Below are positions 23,844-34,038 of a stretch of 64,000 nucleotides of DNA, piece after piece. Location of the stretch: the NCBI GenBank assembly GCA_020809705.1, contig CP085832.1:930001-994000 (forward strand). Direction: 5' to 3'. The translations under genes were made by a program, and so were the position numbers. Source of the stretch: Calonectria ilicicola (Eukaryota > Ascomycota > Sordariomycetes > Hypocreales > Nectriaceae). The notes beneath the pieces are model-generated. The model saw only the letters and a list, made by a program, of their open reading frames with translations, was not told the origin of the DNA and did no database searches. The stretch's first letter is position 1; every line of letters begins with the position of its first letter.

Positions 23844-26800
23844 TCAGCGGGAGCGTACTAGACACCGACAACCTAAGTACATGCACCCTAAAACCGATAA
23901 TCCAAGAATACAAATTCCGAAATAAAGGTCGGTTCCAGGGATACCAATCATACTTGAAAATATTAATAAAACCCCTACCATAAATATCACGGCTAGAAGC
24001 ACAGTTGACTTGATATCTCCTGTCAACAACAGTTTATTGTTCTCCCAGTCGTGGCAGGTTGTGTCGTTATTCTCGGCAAGAACATCGTGATTTGAAAGAT
24101 CAATGGGAATTGATTGGCATTCTAAAGATGGCTTCGGGCACTTGGAAAGGTCGGAAAGTTGAATCATCATAACGCGCCCATCCAAAGATCCAATGGCAAT
24201 TTTCGATCCCATGATGACTGAACGCCACGGTCGATATTGTGGCGGTAACCAAAGAAAGTTGTCACCATCCTTTGTAATCCATCTTCTCTCATTGTCCAAG
24301 GCATAGCCTTGAAATACAGGACGATCTCCCTCAAAGCTATTGACAAACGCAAGGGTGTGGTCCCAAAGAATGGTACCAATTTCAGTTTGAAGATGGGAAC
24401 CTGCATCGTTGAACGAGATGTGATGCAGGTTAGTGCCAATTAGTATTTTTCTCTTAACCTCCCCAGTACGAATATCCCAGGTACTTATGGCGCCATCCCT
24501 AGATGATGAAACCAAGAACATGTTACTGGTTGAAAATGTTGTTGAATTGACATGGCAGTCATTCTGGAGTATCTGGCGGCATGTTGTAGATTCGATATCC
24601 CACACAGTTATGGTTTGATCACCTGATGCCACCGCAATCTCAGTACAATCTCGAGATATTGCAACCGAGCGCACCCCTTTTCTGTCACGTATCTCTATTC
24701 TTTTCCAGCAACCCCAGGAACGGCAATTCCAAAGGCATATGGTGCCTTCGGCTGATGCTGATGCAAGCAATGCGCTATTATGGGAAAATATTACAAAGAC
24801 GACGGCATTTGTATGTCCCTTGAGCACTTTAAAACAACGAAATGTGCCAACTGCTTTCCAAATCGCAATCGTCCCATCATCTGATACAGAGGCAAAATGA
24901 CTGCCATCAGGCGAAAAAGCAATCGAGTTGACAGTTTTCTTATGTTTCCTAAGTGATTGTAGACATTGCCCACCCACGGCATCCCACACCTTGACTGTAC
25001 AGTCATCAGAACCTGAAATGAGAAGAGAGCCGTTGGGTGAAAAGACGAGCGAATTCACATAACTATCATGGTTATCATGTCTCCTTTCATATCTACTCTC
25101 ATTGCGTTCCCAGATCTTGATCGTAAGATCGCTCGAAGACGAGGCAAGCCAGGTACCATCGTGTGAAAATACGACGGAGTGTATGATTCCATTGTGACCT
25201 TTGAGTGTCTCCAGACAAGTTCCCGTATTTGCACACCAGACTTTGACGGTTTGGTCCATTGATGCCGATGCAATACGCTTGCCGTCATGGGAGAACGAAA
25301 CACAATTGACCCAGTTCTCATGACCCTCGAGTGTTCGGAGGCAAATATCCGATTTTATGTCCCAAATTTTGATAGACTTATCATTAGATGCCGAGGCCAT
25401 GCGTTTCCCATCTTTCGAGAAAACTGCAAACTTGACGGCAGACTTATGGCCCTCATAGGTGCGCCAGCACGAGCCGGTCGTTGCATTCCAAGCCTTGATT
25501 CTACCATTTAAACTTGCAGCAATAATGAAATCATCGTCTGGAGACCAAGCAACCGAGGTAACAGGGCCGCTTTCCGTAGCAATAGTTCTGACACATGCCC
25601 CCGTGGTCAATTCCCAAATCTTGACGAGTGAATCACCAGAACCTGAGACGACTAAACTATCACAGTGCGAAAACGCTGCAAAGGTAGTGCGATTACTATG
25701 ACCCCAGAGAACGTGAGAGCGTTCGGAGGTTCCAATGTCCCAAATGACTACTGTTGTATCGTTGGAGGTAGATGCGAGTAAAGCATCACTAGCCGAAAAC
25801 GCAACAGAATTTACGAAGCTGCTATGGCCCTCGAGCGTTTGTCGATGGATTCCATTCATGGAGTCCCACAACATAATCGTATTATCAAGCGATGCCGAAG
25901 CTATCAGTACATTGTCATGAGAAACTGCCACGCAATGTACTGCTTTAGTATGACCTTCAAGAGTCTTTAAGCATGGGCCCCAATCAAGTTCAGGTCGTAA
26001 AAGAGTTATTTTTGGAGGAAGGTGCCTCTCAAATGCCGTTCGTATGACACTATTCTTAGGGGAAAATAATATTGCTGACTTGTAAATTTGGTCCGGTGAT
26101 AATTTGATCACTGGAAGGTTCGTTAGGAGAAATCTTTTCGCATCCCGAAGCAAGATTTCAACATCGGAAGCGTTTTGATTCTAGCGCGTCTTTAGTGCAT
26201 AGTTTATGGGCGCAATTCGCTAATCACTTACGGCTAATATTTCCTGTAAATCATGAATAAAGCCAATCGATTCTGATACTTTCCCAAGGCAACTGAGTAG
26301 CATGATCCAATGAAGAAAATGTCGCTGCAGGAATTTGTGTGTCATATCGCCGTCTCGTATAGTGCCCATGCCTTCTTTCAAATGAAAGACCCAATAGAGA
26401 CAAGCATACTTGACCGCTGCCTCCTCTTGGTTTTGCTTCTCAGTTGCCCGATCTGAATTACGGGCTAATGCTGGAACATTGACACAACCTTTTGAGCTTT
26501 TAGATAAGATCCGAAGGCATTGCACTGCAAGGTTCATGTGGGTATCAGCTTTTTTAATACAGTACATGCGCCGGTCAAGGCTGTGAGCCGCTTTGGGACA
26601 CATTAGAAACTCTCGGAAGGAGTCATGTAGAACCTGTACTACAGGGTCTTTACCAGGACGAATAATAAGAACCGAAAGAAGACATTTGACCTTGAAGTCT
26701 ATATCTTTTTGTGGAATATCGAGAAGGTGAGAAAGAGAAAGAGTGCTGAGGGGGTTGGCGAGACAGACTATCGATCCGACGATACTCCTAAAGTTTTTAA

Positions 26801-28289
26801 CTGCATCCTCTGTTACCTCCGGGGTTAGGCCTTTAAGCAATCGGTTCAATATTGGTAAATAGGCTGACTCTAGCCCGCTTTGACTCCCTGTCTGATATTT
26901 GAGAACCCTGGATAGCTGAGCGACCGGGTCACCCACGTTTTGGTCTCTAAGGAACCGACAAACGGTGGCGGCAAATAGAAATAGAGGACTGGCCATATCG
27001 ATGAGCCTTTCAGTGTCTTCTTCTCGAGGCCAGAATCGTGGGAGGTGTTGATCGGGATCTACAGATGAATTGTGTTCATTGCGGATAGTTTCCAACTGGT
27101 CTCTTATAAATATAGAGATGTCACTTTTGATGACTTGTGTCGGCCTTTTGTGAAGGACCAGATTATCACACTCGCTGGCAATGTCTTCAAAACCGCGAAG
27201 GGTTGGTGGCTCAGGTCGACTTGTTAAAAAGAATTTGAGGCGAGCAGTTTTTAAACGATTCGCTCTAGGAAGCAAGCTAATAATTTTTTTGATATCTTTC
27301 TCATCATCGCATTCGTCTAAACCATCAACGATGATTATCACCTTTTTCGAGGGATATTCATCGCCAAATTTGTCATCGACCGGCCGCAAGATAAGTTTTT
27401 CGAATTGTTCGCTGAGACTTTTTTCGGCTATCAAAGGGTCCTGTTCGACGGCGCTCCAAAGATGGGGGGCCAAGGACGGTAGTCGGTTTATTAACTGAGT
27501 GGCAATGGTGGTGAATAGAAAAGCTGCACTACCCCGATCCTTTACACCTCTTTTGAAGAAGAAGCTAGCACCGAGAATTCCATCAGCGTGGAGATGACGG
27601 GCCAAAGTATGCGACACTGTAGACTTTCCTGTGCCAGCCATGCCGTTGAGCCAAAGAATGGACTTGCCATGCAGGTCTTGGACCCATTTATGGGCTGCGG
27701 CAAGAAGTTCACATTGGGTGTTTGGATGACATCCAGTATTGTGTTCGTTGGCATGGGAATCAAAGGAGGCTCCTTCTGCAACTGGCAGTCGATTAGTGAG
27801 AATAATCTCACGCGTTCGAGCGGCGGTTTCACTATTCACAGGGACCAAGTTTGGTTAGTTACGGTCCCATATGGATGCGCATACATACGTCTGAATAGTT
27901 TGCAGGGCTAGACAGATGCTATTCCTACAATCCGCGAGACTCGTTGAAGCAGAATCAATTTCGCGGTCCTTGAGAGGCCAGGTTAATGCTCTGAGAGCAG
28001 CGTGTCGCCTCGGCAAGCTCAACCTTTGATCGATGTTCCTCAGCTGAGACTCGCACTGTTCGACTGCGTCCTGGAGCCTGGCTAAGGGCTCAGGTAGCTT
28101 CTGCTCGGATTTTGTGACCGTCTTTAGAGCACAATTCAGCGATATCTTCAGTTGTTCAGCCTCTTGGCTGAGTCGCCGTATGTTATCCTTCTCCCGTTTA
28201 GTGATAACATTCTTGCAATCTTTGCATACTTTGGCACACAAGCTGATAACCAAGACGAGGGTCTGAACGAGTTCAATGGCATCAGCCAT
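23844..28289 (-). CDS. NACHT-WD40 STAND (NLR-like) protein with C-terminal membrane helices
   Basis: This is a signal-transducing NTPase of about 1445 residues; the exons are 27889-28289, 26232-27831 and 23844-26180. The introns (GTATGT/AATAG, GTAAGT/CTAG) fit in phases 2 and 0. Residues 1-133 form a helical N-terminal domain of the fungal SesA/HeLo-like class, ending ALTWPLKDREID...LALQTIQT. A linker ASFDSHANEHNTGC precedes the NACHT domain: Walker A GMAGTGKST (about 197-205) and Walker B IIIVDGLDECDD (about 298-310). About 12 divergent WD40 repeats start near residue 737, each with GHxxxVxxVxFS and IWD motifs. The last 60 residues hold two strongly hydrophobic stretches (VLLAVIFMVGVLLIFSSMIG; YFGICILGLSVLGCMYLGC) and a basic end. 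Such proteins act in non-self recognition; membrane tethering at the sensor end is unusual. Confidence 0.93.
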
Positions 28290-29455
28290 GCTAGGGGGAG
28301 GGTACACGAGATTCGACTTGTTGTTTGCAGTATGAGGGTGGTCAGTCCTGTCAAGTGCGGGGTTTTTCAGGCATCTCAGCTGATTACTGGTGTGCTTACC
28401 TTTGTACAGGTAGCGTGCTACACGCGTTTTATGTACATGCATATTCCAGACCTCAGGTTGGTCTGGAGATTGTGTGGCAAGGCAGCCAAGTTGCCTTTCC
28501 CCGTCAGCAGCCGAAAACACACGTAGACTGTCAATCCGATATAAAAGGCTGACGGTGCGCTCTCCTCTTGTTTATATCTACATCTACAGCAGTATCTAGC
28601 CATCTCTCTCGACTGCAACGAGTTACAAGTTATCGCGGCGAACCAGTTATCGTGCGGCCCAACCCATACCGTCTTCCAACGAAAGCAACAGGGCATTCTG
28701 CGGCTACTAGCTCACTCCAGCTTGGGACGCTTGCCATGTCGAATAGAATGCACTGGTTTCTCCCGATTTTCAGATGGAAGGAAGCTTGTCAAAAAGTGGC
28801 TCCGGCGCCGGAGCATACGCATTGTCTTGTTGCTTCTCGCCCTGGACATGCTCCGCCACATTAGTGCAGGCGCCCCACAACTTTTCTTCAACACCATGCC
28901 CTCGCCCACCCACCATCATACCTATCCACTCTTGGTCAAATTGACACCGTGCTCAGCTTCGCAACTCTCGTCCTGCCTGCAACTCCCGAAGCGCTCAACC
29001 AGCCATAGAAATACAACCAAACTTTTCTCTATTTTCCAAAGTCGTGTTTTGTTGCTGGCAGTCACGATTCGATCGTCACACTCGACACGTGAACGACACA
29101 GGGAACTCTCGTCCCATCCGAGAGGTTGGGTTAGCAGCCAAGCTCCTTTAGTCAAGCTCTCTTACATCCGCATAACTCCTTGAGAGCTGATCCTGTAACC
29201 ACTCTCGCCTGGTTAGCTACTAGATTTGCGGAGCTTTTCCCCCTTGTACACCTACATTTCGGTGTGAGCTGAGTCTGAAGCCTTCAAGCTGTCGTTAACA
29301 TTTCTATCCGGCCTTTGCTACAACCGTTGCCAGTCACCTGTACGCCACGGCTGCCGCACTCCCGGGCATATCGAGACCACCTTCTTCGCTGATATTAGTC
29401 GGGTACCGTGCATTTCTTGCCGCGCTAGACTGAGCACTGCTTCGCAGCCAACAAT
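28290..29455. other. intergenic region upstream of STAND gene
   Basis: No confident gene. A plus-strand TATAAAAG at 28540-28547 faces away from the STAND gene and hints at a divergent transcript. The open frames between 28568 and 29183 lack recognisable domains. Confidence 0.4.
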
Positions 29456-29764
29456 ATGGTGAGTACGACATTTTATGGAACCTCACGGATCCATAGGCTG
29501 ACTGTTTTGCTTCAAGCCGTCTGCTGGTCATTGGGAATGCGTAATTATCTTCTCCATATGTGCTAAGATAATCAATGGTCTAATGCTGGGCAGTGCACGT
29601 GTGGCCAACTTCACGACGAAACGGTATCCGTGTGTACCTCTGGGAGGTGTCGACACATTAAGTGTAGTAATTGTGAAGGCACCGCTGTCCACTTACACGA
29701 GCCACTGTTGCCGGTCCCACCCTCGTCGATGGGGGGCGTGGATACCAACGCCAAAGCGGGCTGA
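29456..29764 (+). CDS. possible small Cys-rich zinc-ribbon-like protein
   Basis: A tentative two-exon model: ATG at 29456-29458 followed directly by a GTGAGT donor, acceptor GGGCAG at 29593, and exon 29594-29764. The product is about 57 residues: M, then CTCGQLHDETVSVC, TSGRCRHIKCSNC and a Pro-rich tail. The CxC...C...CxHxxCxxC spacing recalls the many small fungal proteins that bind zinc with a C-CG...C..C.H..C..C pattern. An ORF in another frame (MNHTLNLDFSHLSLADSP, from about 29775 to 30152) also looks somewhat coding, so the real gene may be longer or frameshifted. The function is unknown. Confidence 0.35.
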
Positions 29765-31084
29765 TGCACCGACAATGAACCACACACTTAACTTGGATTT
29801 CTCCCATCTATCCTTGGCCGATTCCCCGAACGAGTCGACTCTCATGTTGACCAAGTCGAATCCTATATTCCAGATGTTAGGCGCCAAGGGTATTACGGAG
29901 GCGGACCCTCTATCACCCCTGGCTCTAAGCCTAGTGCCAAACTGGGCCGATAGCAACGAGGCTTTGCGAACGATCGGCTCCAAGGATCTGAATGATACGC
30001 ACAATCTTCAAGACCTTGGTGAGGTTAGAGAAAGGAAGAAAGGGGAAGACGAGCAGAGAGGACTGTATAGCAAGTTACCGGAGCACTATAGTGCACAGAG
30101 TCTGGAACTTGGAAGAATTGCGTTTGGGAGAGGAGATCGTTGGCCAATTTAAATGCAGGGCGCCATCGGCAGTGGAATAAACATTTCACCGCCCGTAAAC
30201 GCCATGTATTTGGATCAAATCTCCCCGTCCCCATTTTTCATGCAACCGGAACGTCACACATGTCAATTGGGTGGATGAAAACCTCGCAATGCATTGGGGG
30301 CGTTCTTTGTACATTAGTTATGGTTTCGTCGGGGGTTGCGAGGTGCTATGATACGTAGTCTCTTAGATTCTCATCATTTTTCTGCCAACTTCTCTGCATC
30401 AGTCTCCCTCCGCGCACCACCAATCTAAGAAACTAGAGTGACGAGGATGGAACATTGCGACAATAGTCACGGTCCCTCTTACTTCTTTATCCTAGCCTTT
30501 CCCATCTATGCTGGGATGCTTCTTGGACATCACAACCTCATACGTCGCACGATGCATTTGCAGCCCTTAAATTATCTGTATTAAATATATATTTTGGGAT
30601 AGATGATCAATCTACAGCAGAGCTCTATCGAGGCTAGAACAGCCGGTGCAAGCGGCCATTTTGCAATTACTACACCGTATAGCAGCGAACTTCGATTCTA
30701 TGAGATTTCGGTTCATGAAGCAAAATTTGTAATTCGAAGCTCCAAAAATTAAATTGCATGATACATTTAGTCGGTGGGAATGATGCACAACAATGGGGGT
30801 GCCAAATAAATGGCACAAAAGAACATAGGAAATGGTTCACAGTGCAATATTCTATTTATTAGAGGAAAATTAATGGTTCGACACTTTTAGAAAAATTGAA
30901 TAAAATATGCTAGTTTTCTTGCGGAATTAACTCGTGCCACCGCCGGCTTGTGACACTTACTGTCCCTCCCACTCGTCACGTCATTGTTGGGTCCTTGGGG
31001 TAACGTCTACGTGAGTGCTGAATTCGACTCTCCCAACTTCAATCAATATTGTCTCTTGTCTCAGTTAGCTTGAGCTAATGAATC
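29765..31084. other. mostly gene-free interval
   Basis: It contains a 126-codon plus-strand frame (about 29775-30152) with unremarkable acidic sequence that might be an extension of the small Cys-rich gene, then AT-rich DNA and the GST promoter. There is no other supported feature. Confidence 0.4.
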
Positions 31085-31927
31085 ATGGCGAACGTTGATA
31101 CAACACTTCCCCCAGAGACCACGGGAGAGGCGGCCAACCTCGCAGCCCGCCACTCAAATGAACACCCGCTGAAGCTGTATGGAGGCTGGTTCTGCCCCTT
31201 CGTGCAACGGTCCTGGATCACCCTTTGTGAAAAGAAGATTGCGCACCAATATGTGGAAATAAATCCTTATAAAAAAGAGCCAGCCTTCATGGCGATGAAT
31301 CCGAGAGGCTTGGTGCCGACATTGGCTGTACTCACTAGCGATGGAGGAAAAGAGCTAAAGCCTCTATTCGAAAGCAACATCATTTGCGAGTACCTCGATG
31401 AAGCTTATGCAAATGAAGAACAGCATGGGCCAAGGCTGCTTCCATCCGATCCTTACGAACGGTCCAGATGCCGCCTTTGGATCAATCACATCAGTACCCG
31501 AATCGTCCCGGCTTTTTACAAACTCATTCAACACACGGCAGCCAAACCCTATAGTCTTGATGAAGCACGTGCAGAGATTCAGGCTCACATTAAAACCCTT
31601 GTCGCAGAGATGAAACCAGAGGGTCCTTTTTTCCTCGGCAATACCTTCAGCCTGGTAGACATTTGCCTCGTGCCTTGGGCCAAGCGCCTCTTTCTCATCA
31701 ATCACTACAAAGACGGAGGCCACGGCATTCCCCGGGAGGGCGGGGTCGGGGATGCATCTGCATGGGCGCGGTGGTGGAAATGGTTCGATGCAGCGACCGA
31801 GAGGCAGAGTGTCCGAGATACCTGGAGCTCAGAAGAGAGATATATTTTGGCTTATAAACGATATGCTGATGATAGCACGAATTCCCTTGTTGGTCAGGCG
31901 ATGAGGAGTGGTGCAGCGCTGCCATGA
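31085..31927 (+). CDS. omega-like glutathione S-transferase
   Basis: This intronless gene of 280 residues encodes a cytosolic glutathione transferase. The thioredoxin-like N-terminal domain has WFCPFVQRSW with Cys37 in the catalytic position, as in omega-class and dehydroascorbate-reductase-type GSTs, then RGLVPTLAV (the cis-Pro loop) and FESNIICEYLDE (glutathione gamma-Glu contact). The helical C-terminal domain includes GPFFLGNTFSLVDICLVPWAKR, the usual N-capping box region. Omega GSTs act as thiol transferases and deglutathionylating enzymes rather than classical conjugating GSTs. It lies 370 bp upstream of the co-oriented XAP5 gene; no functional tie is evident. Confidence 0.92.
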   Translation: MANVDTTLPPETTGEAANLAARHSNEHPLKLYGGWFCPFVQRSWITLCEKKIAHQYVEINPYKKEPAFMAMNPRGLVPTLAVLTSDGGKELKPLFESNIICEYLDEAYANEEQHGPRLLPSDPYERSRCRLWINHISTRIVPAFYKLIQHTAAKPYSLDEARAEIQAHIKTLVAEMKPEGPFFLGNTFSLVDICLVPWAKRLFLINHYKDGGHGIPREGGVGDASAWARWWKWFDAATERQSVRDTWSSEERYILAYKRYADDSTNSLVGQAMRSGAALP

Positions 31928-32297
31928 TGGGACATCATGCCTGAAGCCGACGCCAATAATGGATTCCAATCAGTCGCAGCAAAGGTATTCGCCTGAATGG
32001 AGGCCCTTTTCATCAAGATTGAATTAATTTCATTGTATTTTCAAACTCAGAAGATTTATTTACGTCTTCATCAGAAATTGACTGCTCTGGGAGATGATTA
32101 TCTCGCACGGTGCAATTATGCATATTTAGCGGTGACCTGACAGTATTTGAACGGTAAAATGCACAGTACTGGCCGATCGCGGGTAGACCTGGTGGGCCAC
32201 CAACCCACCGAGCTACAGCGAGCTTTGATGCTCCAGGCATTCTTTTCCATTTCTAAGTTCATCCTTCATCCACGATCGCCCCCGCCAATCTCACACA
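31928..32297. other. intergenic region between GST and XAP5
   Basis: This 370-bp stretch holds the GST 3' end and the XAP5 promoter. No gene is seen. Confidence 0.45.
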
Positions 32298-33466
32298 ATG
32301 CCGGACCAAGCTTCGTCGCGATTCACACCGCAGAATAAGACGACCCATGAGCGTCTTTCAACGAACACGGTCGGTCTCGTGGCGCTGTCCGACTTTCGCA
32401 AGCGCCGCGCCGAAGTCCTCGAGCAGCAAGAGCGCGAAGCCCGCGAGGCAGCGTTCTCAGGCACGTCCACACCGGATCGCTCCCAGACAGGCACTCCTGA
32501 CAACGGTGGTAGTGACTCGGGCCCTGGAGCTAGTCCTGTGAAGAAGAAAAAGAAGAAGCAAGGAAAGAAGCTACTCTCGTTTGACGATGAGGAAGAGGAC
32601 GACAATGGACCAGCCTTGAAACCCAAATCCAAATCGAAGAAGCCTGCGACCGACGGTAGCGATAGCGAGAGCACCGGAAAATCCAAGTTCAAGGCCAACA
32701 CCACCGTGGGAATCGTGCCCAAGTCCATGACGAAATCATCCCTGCGAAAAGAGGCCGCCGAACGAGACGCTTTGCGCCGCGAGTTCCTAGCTCTTCAAGA
32801 GGCCGTAAAGGCAACCGAAATCGCAATCCCATTTGTGTTCTACGATGGAAGCAACATCCCCGGCGGAACGGTCCGAGTGAAGAAGGGCGACTTTGTATGG
32901 GTGTTTCTGGACAAGAGTAGAAAGGTTGGTGCTGAGCTAGGCGTTGGAGAAAAAGCCAACGCTTGCCGAGAATGGGCCAGAGTTGGCGTTGACGATTTAA
33001 TGCTGGTTCGCGGAACCGTTATCATTCCACACGTAAGTAACATTACCGGTGAATCATTAATCGTTCGTGTTTTGTCTAACTGTCTCTGCAGCATTACGAC
33101 TTTTACTTTTTTGCCATGAACAAGAATCTTGGCCCAGGCAGCCAGCAAATTTTTGAATACAGCGCCGAAGCCCCGACGAAACCACTACCCACCGAGCCAG
33201 TCGATACCGAAGACCACAACCCTCTCGTCACTTCCGCGACCAAAGCGGCAGCAGCCGCCGCGGCCTCCGCAGCTCTGCCCGATATCAACACCCTCGAGGG
33301 CGCAGAGGATGATCCAACCCTCACCAAAGTGGTCGATCGCCGGTGGTTCGAGAAGAACAAGCACATATACCCTGCCAGTGTGTGGCAGGAGTTTGACCCC
33401 GAGAAGGACTACGCGACAGAAGTCCGGAAGGATGCTGGTGGAAATACATTCTTCTTCTCGCGATAG
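32298..33466 (+). CDS. XAP5/FAM50 family nuclear protein
   Basis: This is the homologue of the eukaryote-wide XAP5 (FAM50A/B, XCT) family, nuclear proteins associated with splicing and gene expression. Exons 32298-33032 and 33092-33466 join in phase 0 (GTAAGT/CTGCAG), giving 369 residues. The N-terminal half is charged and low-complexity, with a basic KKKKKKQGKK block followed by an acidic FDDEEEDD stretch, as usual. The conserved domain starts near IPFVFYDGSNIPGGTVRVKKGD, continues CREWARVGVDDLMLVRGTVIIPH and HYDFYFFAMNK, and ends DRRWFEKNKHIYPASVWQEFDP. Normally single-copy and conserved, it is a good synteny anchor. Confidence 0.95.
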
Positions 33467-33588
33467 TGGGTTTCGGGATGCGCGTTTATATACGGTCGTT
33501 TCGCCTACCCGGGGCTTTCGTGGTTGTATGTCGTCATCGATTTGTTTAGTTGGTATGGAGCCCAAATCGGGCTCAAGACGGCTTGCGC

Positions 33589-34038
33589 TCAGCCGAAAAG
33601 CATCCAAAGACCCCAGGAGGCACCTGCGACGAGCCACCAACCAGGCCAGAAGAGCAACACAAAAAGCAGATTACCACCACCCAAAATGAAGACGGCGAAC
33701 TCATAAAAGAGCTTCTTTCGCAGCGCCTGGATACTCTTGGAGTTCCAGGCAAGGACAGCTGCTTTACTCGACATGGTGTATCCGTGGAAAGCTCCAAACT
33801 TGGTTGCGACGAAAGCTTGCAAAGCTAGAATCTTGCTTGCGTACAGGACGTTGGCGCAAGTGATGTGAGCGAGAAGCCATGCCCTGAGGCACAGAAATAT
33901 AGAAATAGAACTAACAAAGCTCTGGAAATGGAGAGCAATTTCCAAGGCAGGGCCAAGCAGCCTGATGATATCAGAGCGGGGGTTGGCGGACACGGCTAGC
34001 TCCACTTTGGAAGCTGTTAGAAGAGTAGCCTTGTCCAT
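33589..34038 (-). CDS. small membrane protein, unknown function
   Basis: This is an intronless frame of 149 residues from an ATG at 34038, converging on the XAP5 gene. It begins MDKATLLTASKVELAVSANP and has a hydrophobic middle (FVSSISIFLCLRAWLLAHIT) and a strongly hydrophobic C-terminus (AVFILGGGNLLFVLLFWPGW followed by WLVAGASWGLW). The layout suggests two or three membrane helices with a basic loop (ALRKKLFYE). I do not recognise a named family. The coherent composition and the position next to a conserved gene suggest a real gene. There is no signal peptide before the first helix. Confidence 0.6.
   Translation of the reverse strand: MDKATLLTASKVELAVSANPRSDIIRLLGPALEIALHFQSFVSSISIFLCLRAWLLAHITCANVLYASKILALQAFVATKFGAFHGYTMSSKAAVLAWNSKSIQALRKKLFYEFAVFILGGGNLLFVLLFWPGWWLVAGASWGLWMLFG

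Noticed and set aside
23844..28289. Reading the NACHT and WD40 parts as two genes
   Set aside because: A 51-nt intron with GTAAGT/CTAG joins them in phase 0, and the domain order is the standard one.
28568..29183. Open frames downstream of a TATAAAAG, considered as a divergent gene
   Set aside because: There is no domain, signal peptide or splice-supported continuation; composition looks random.
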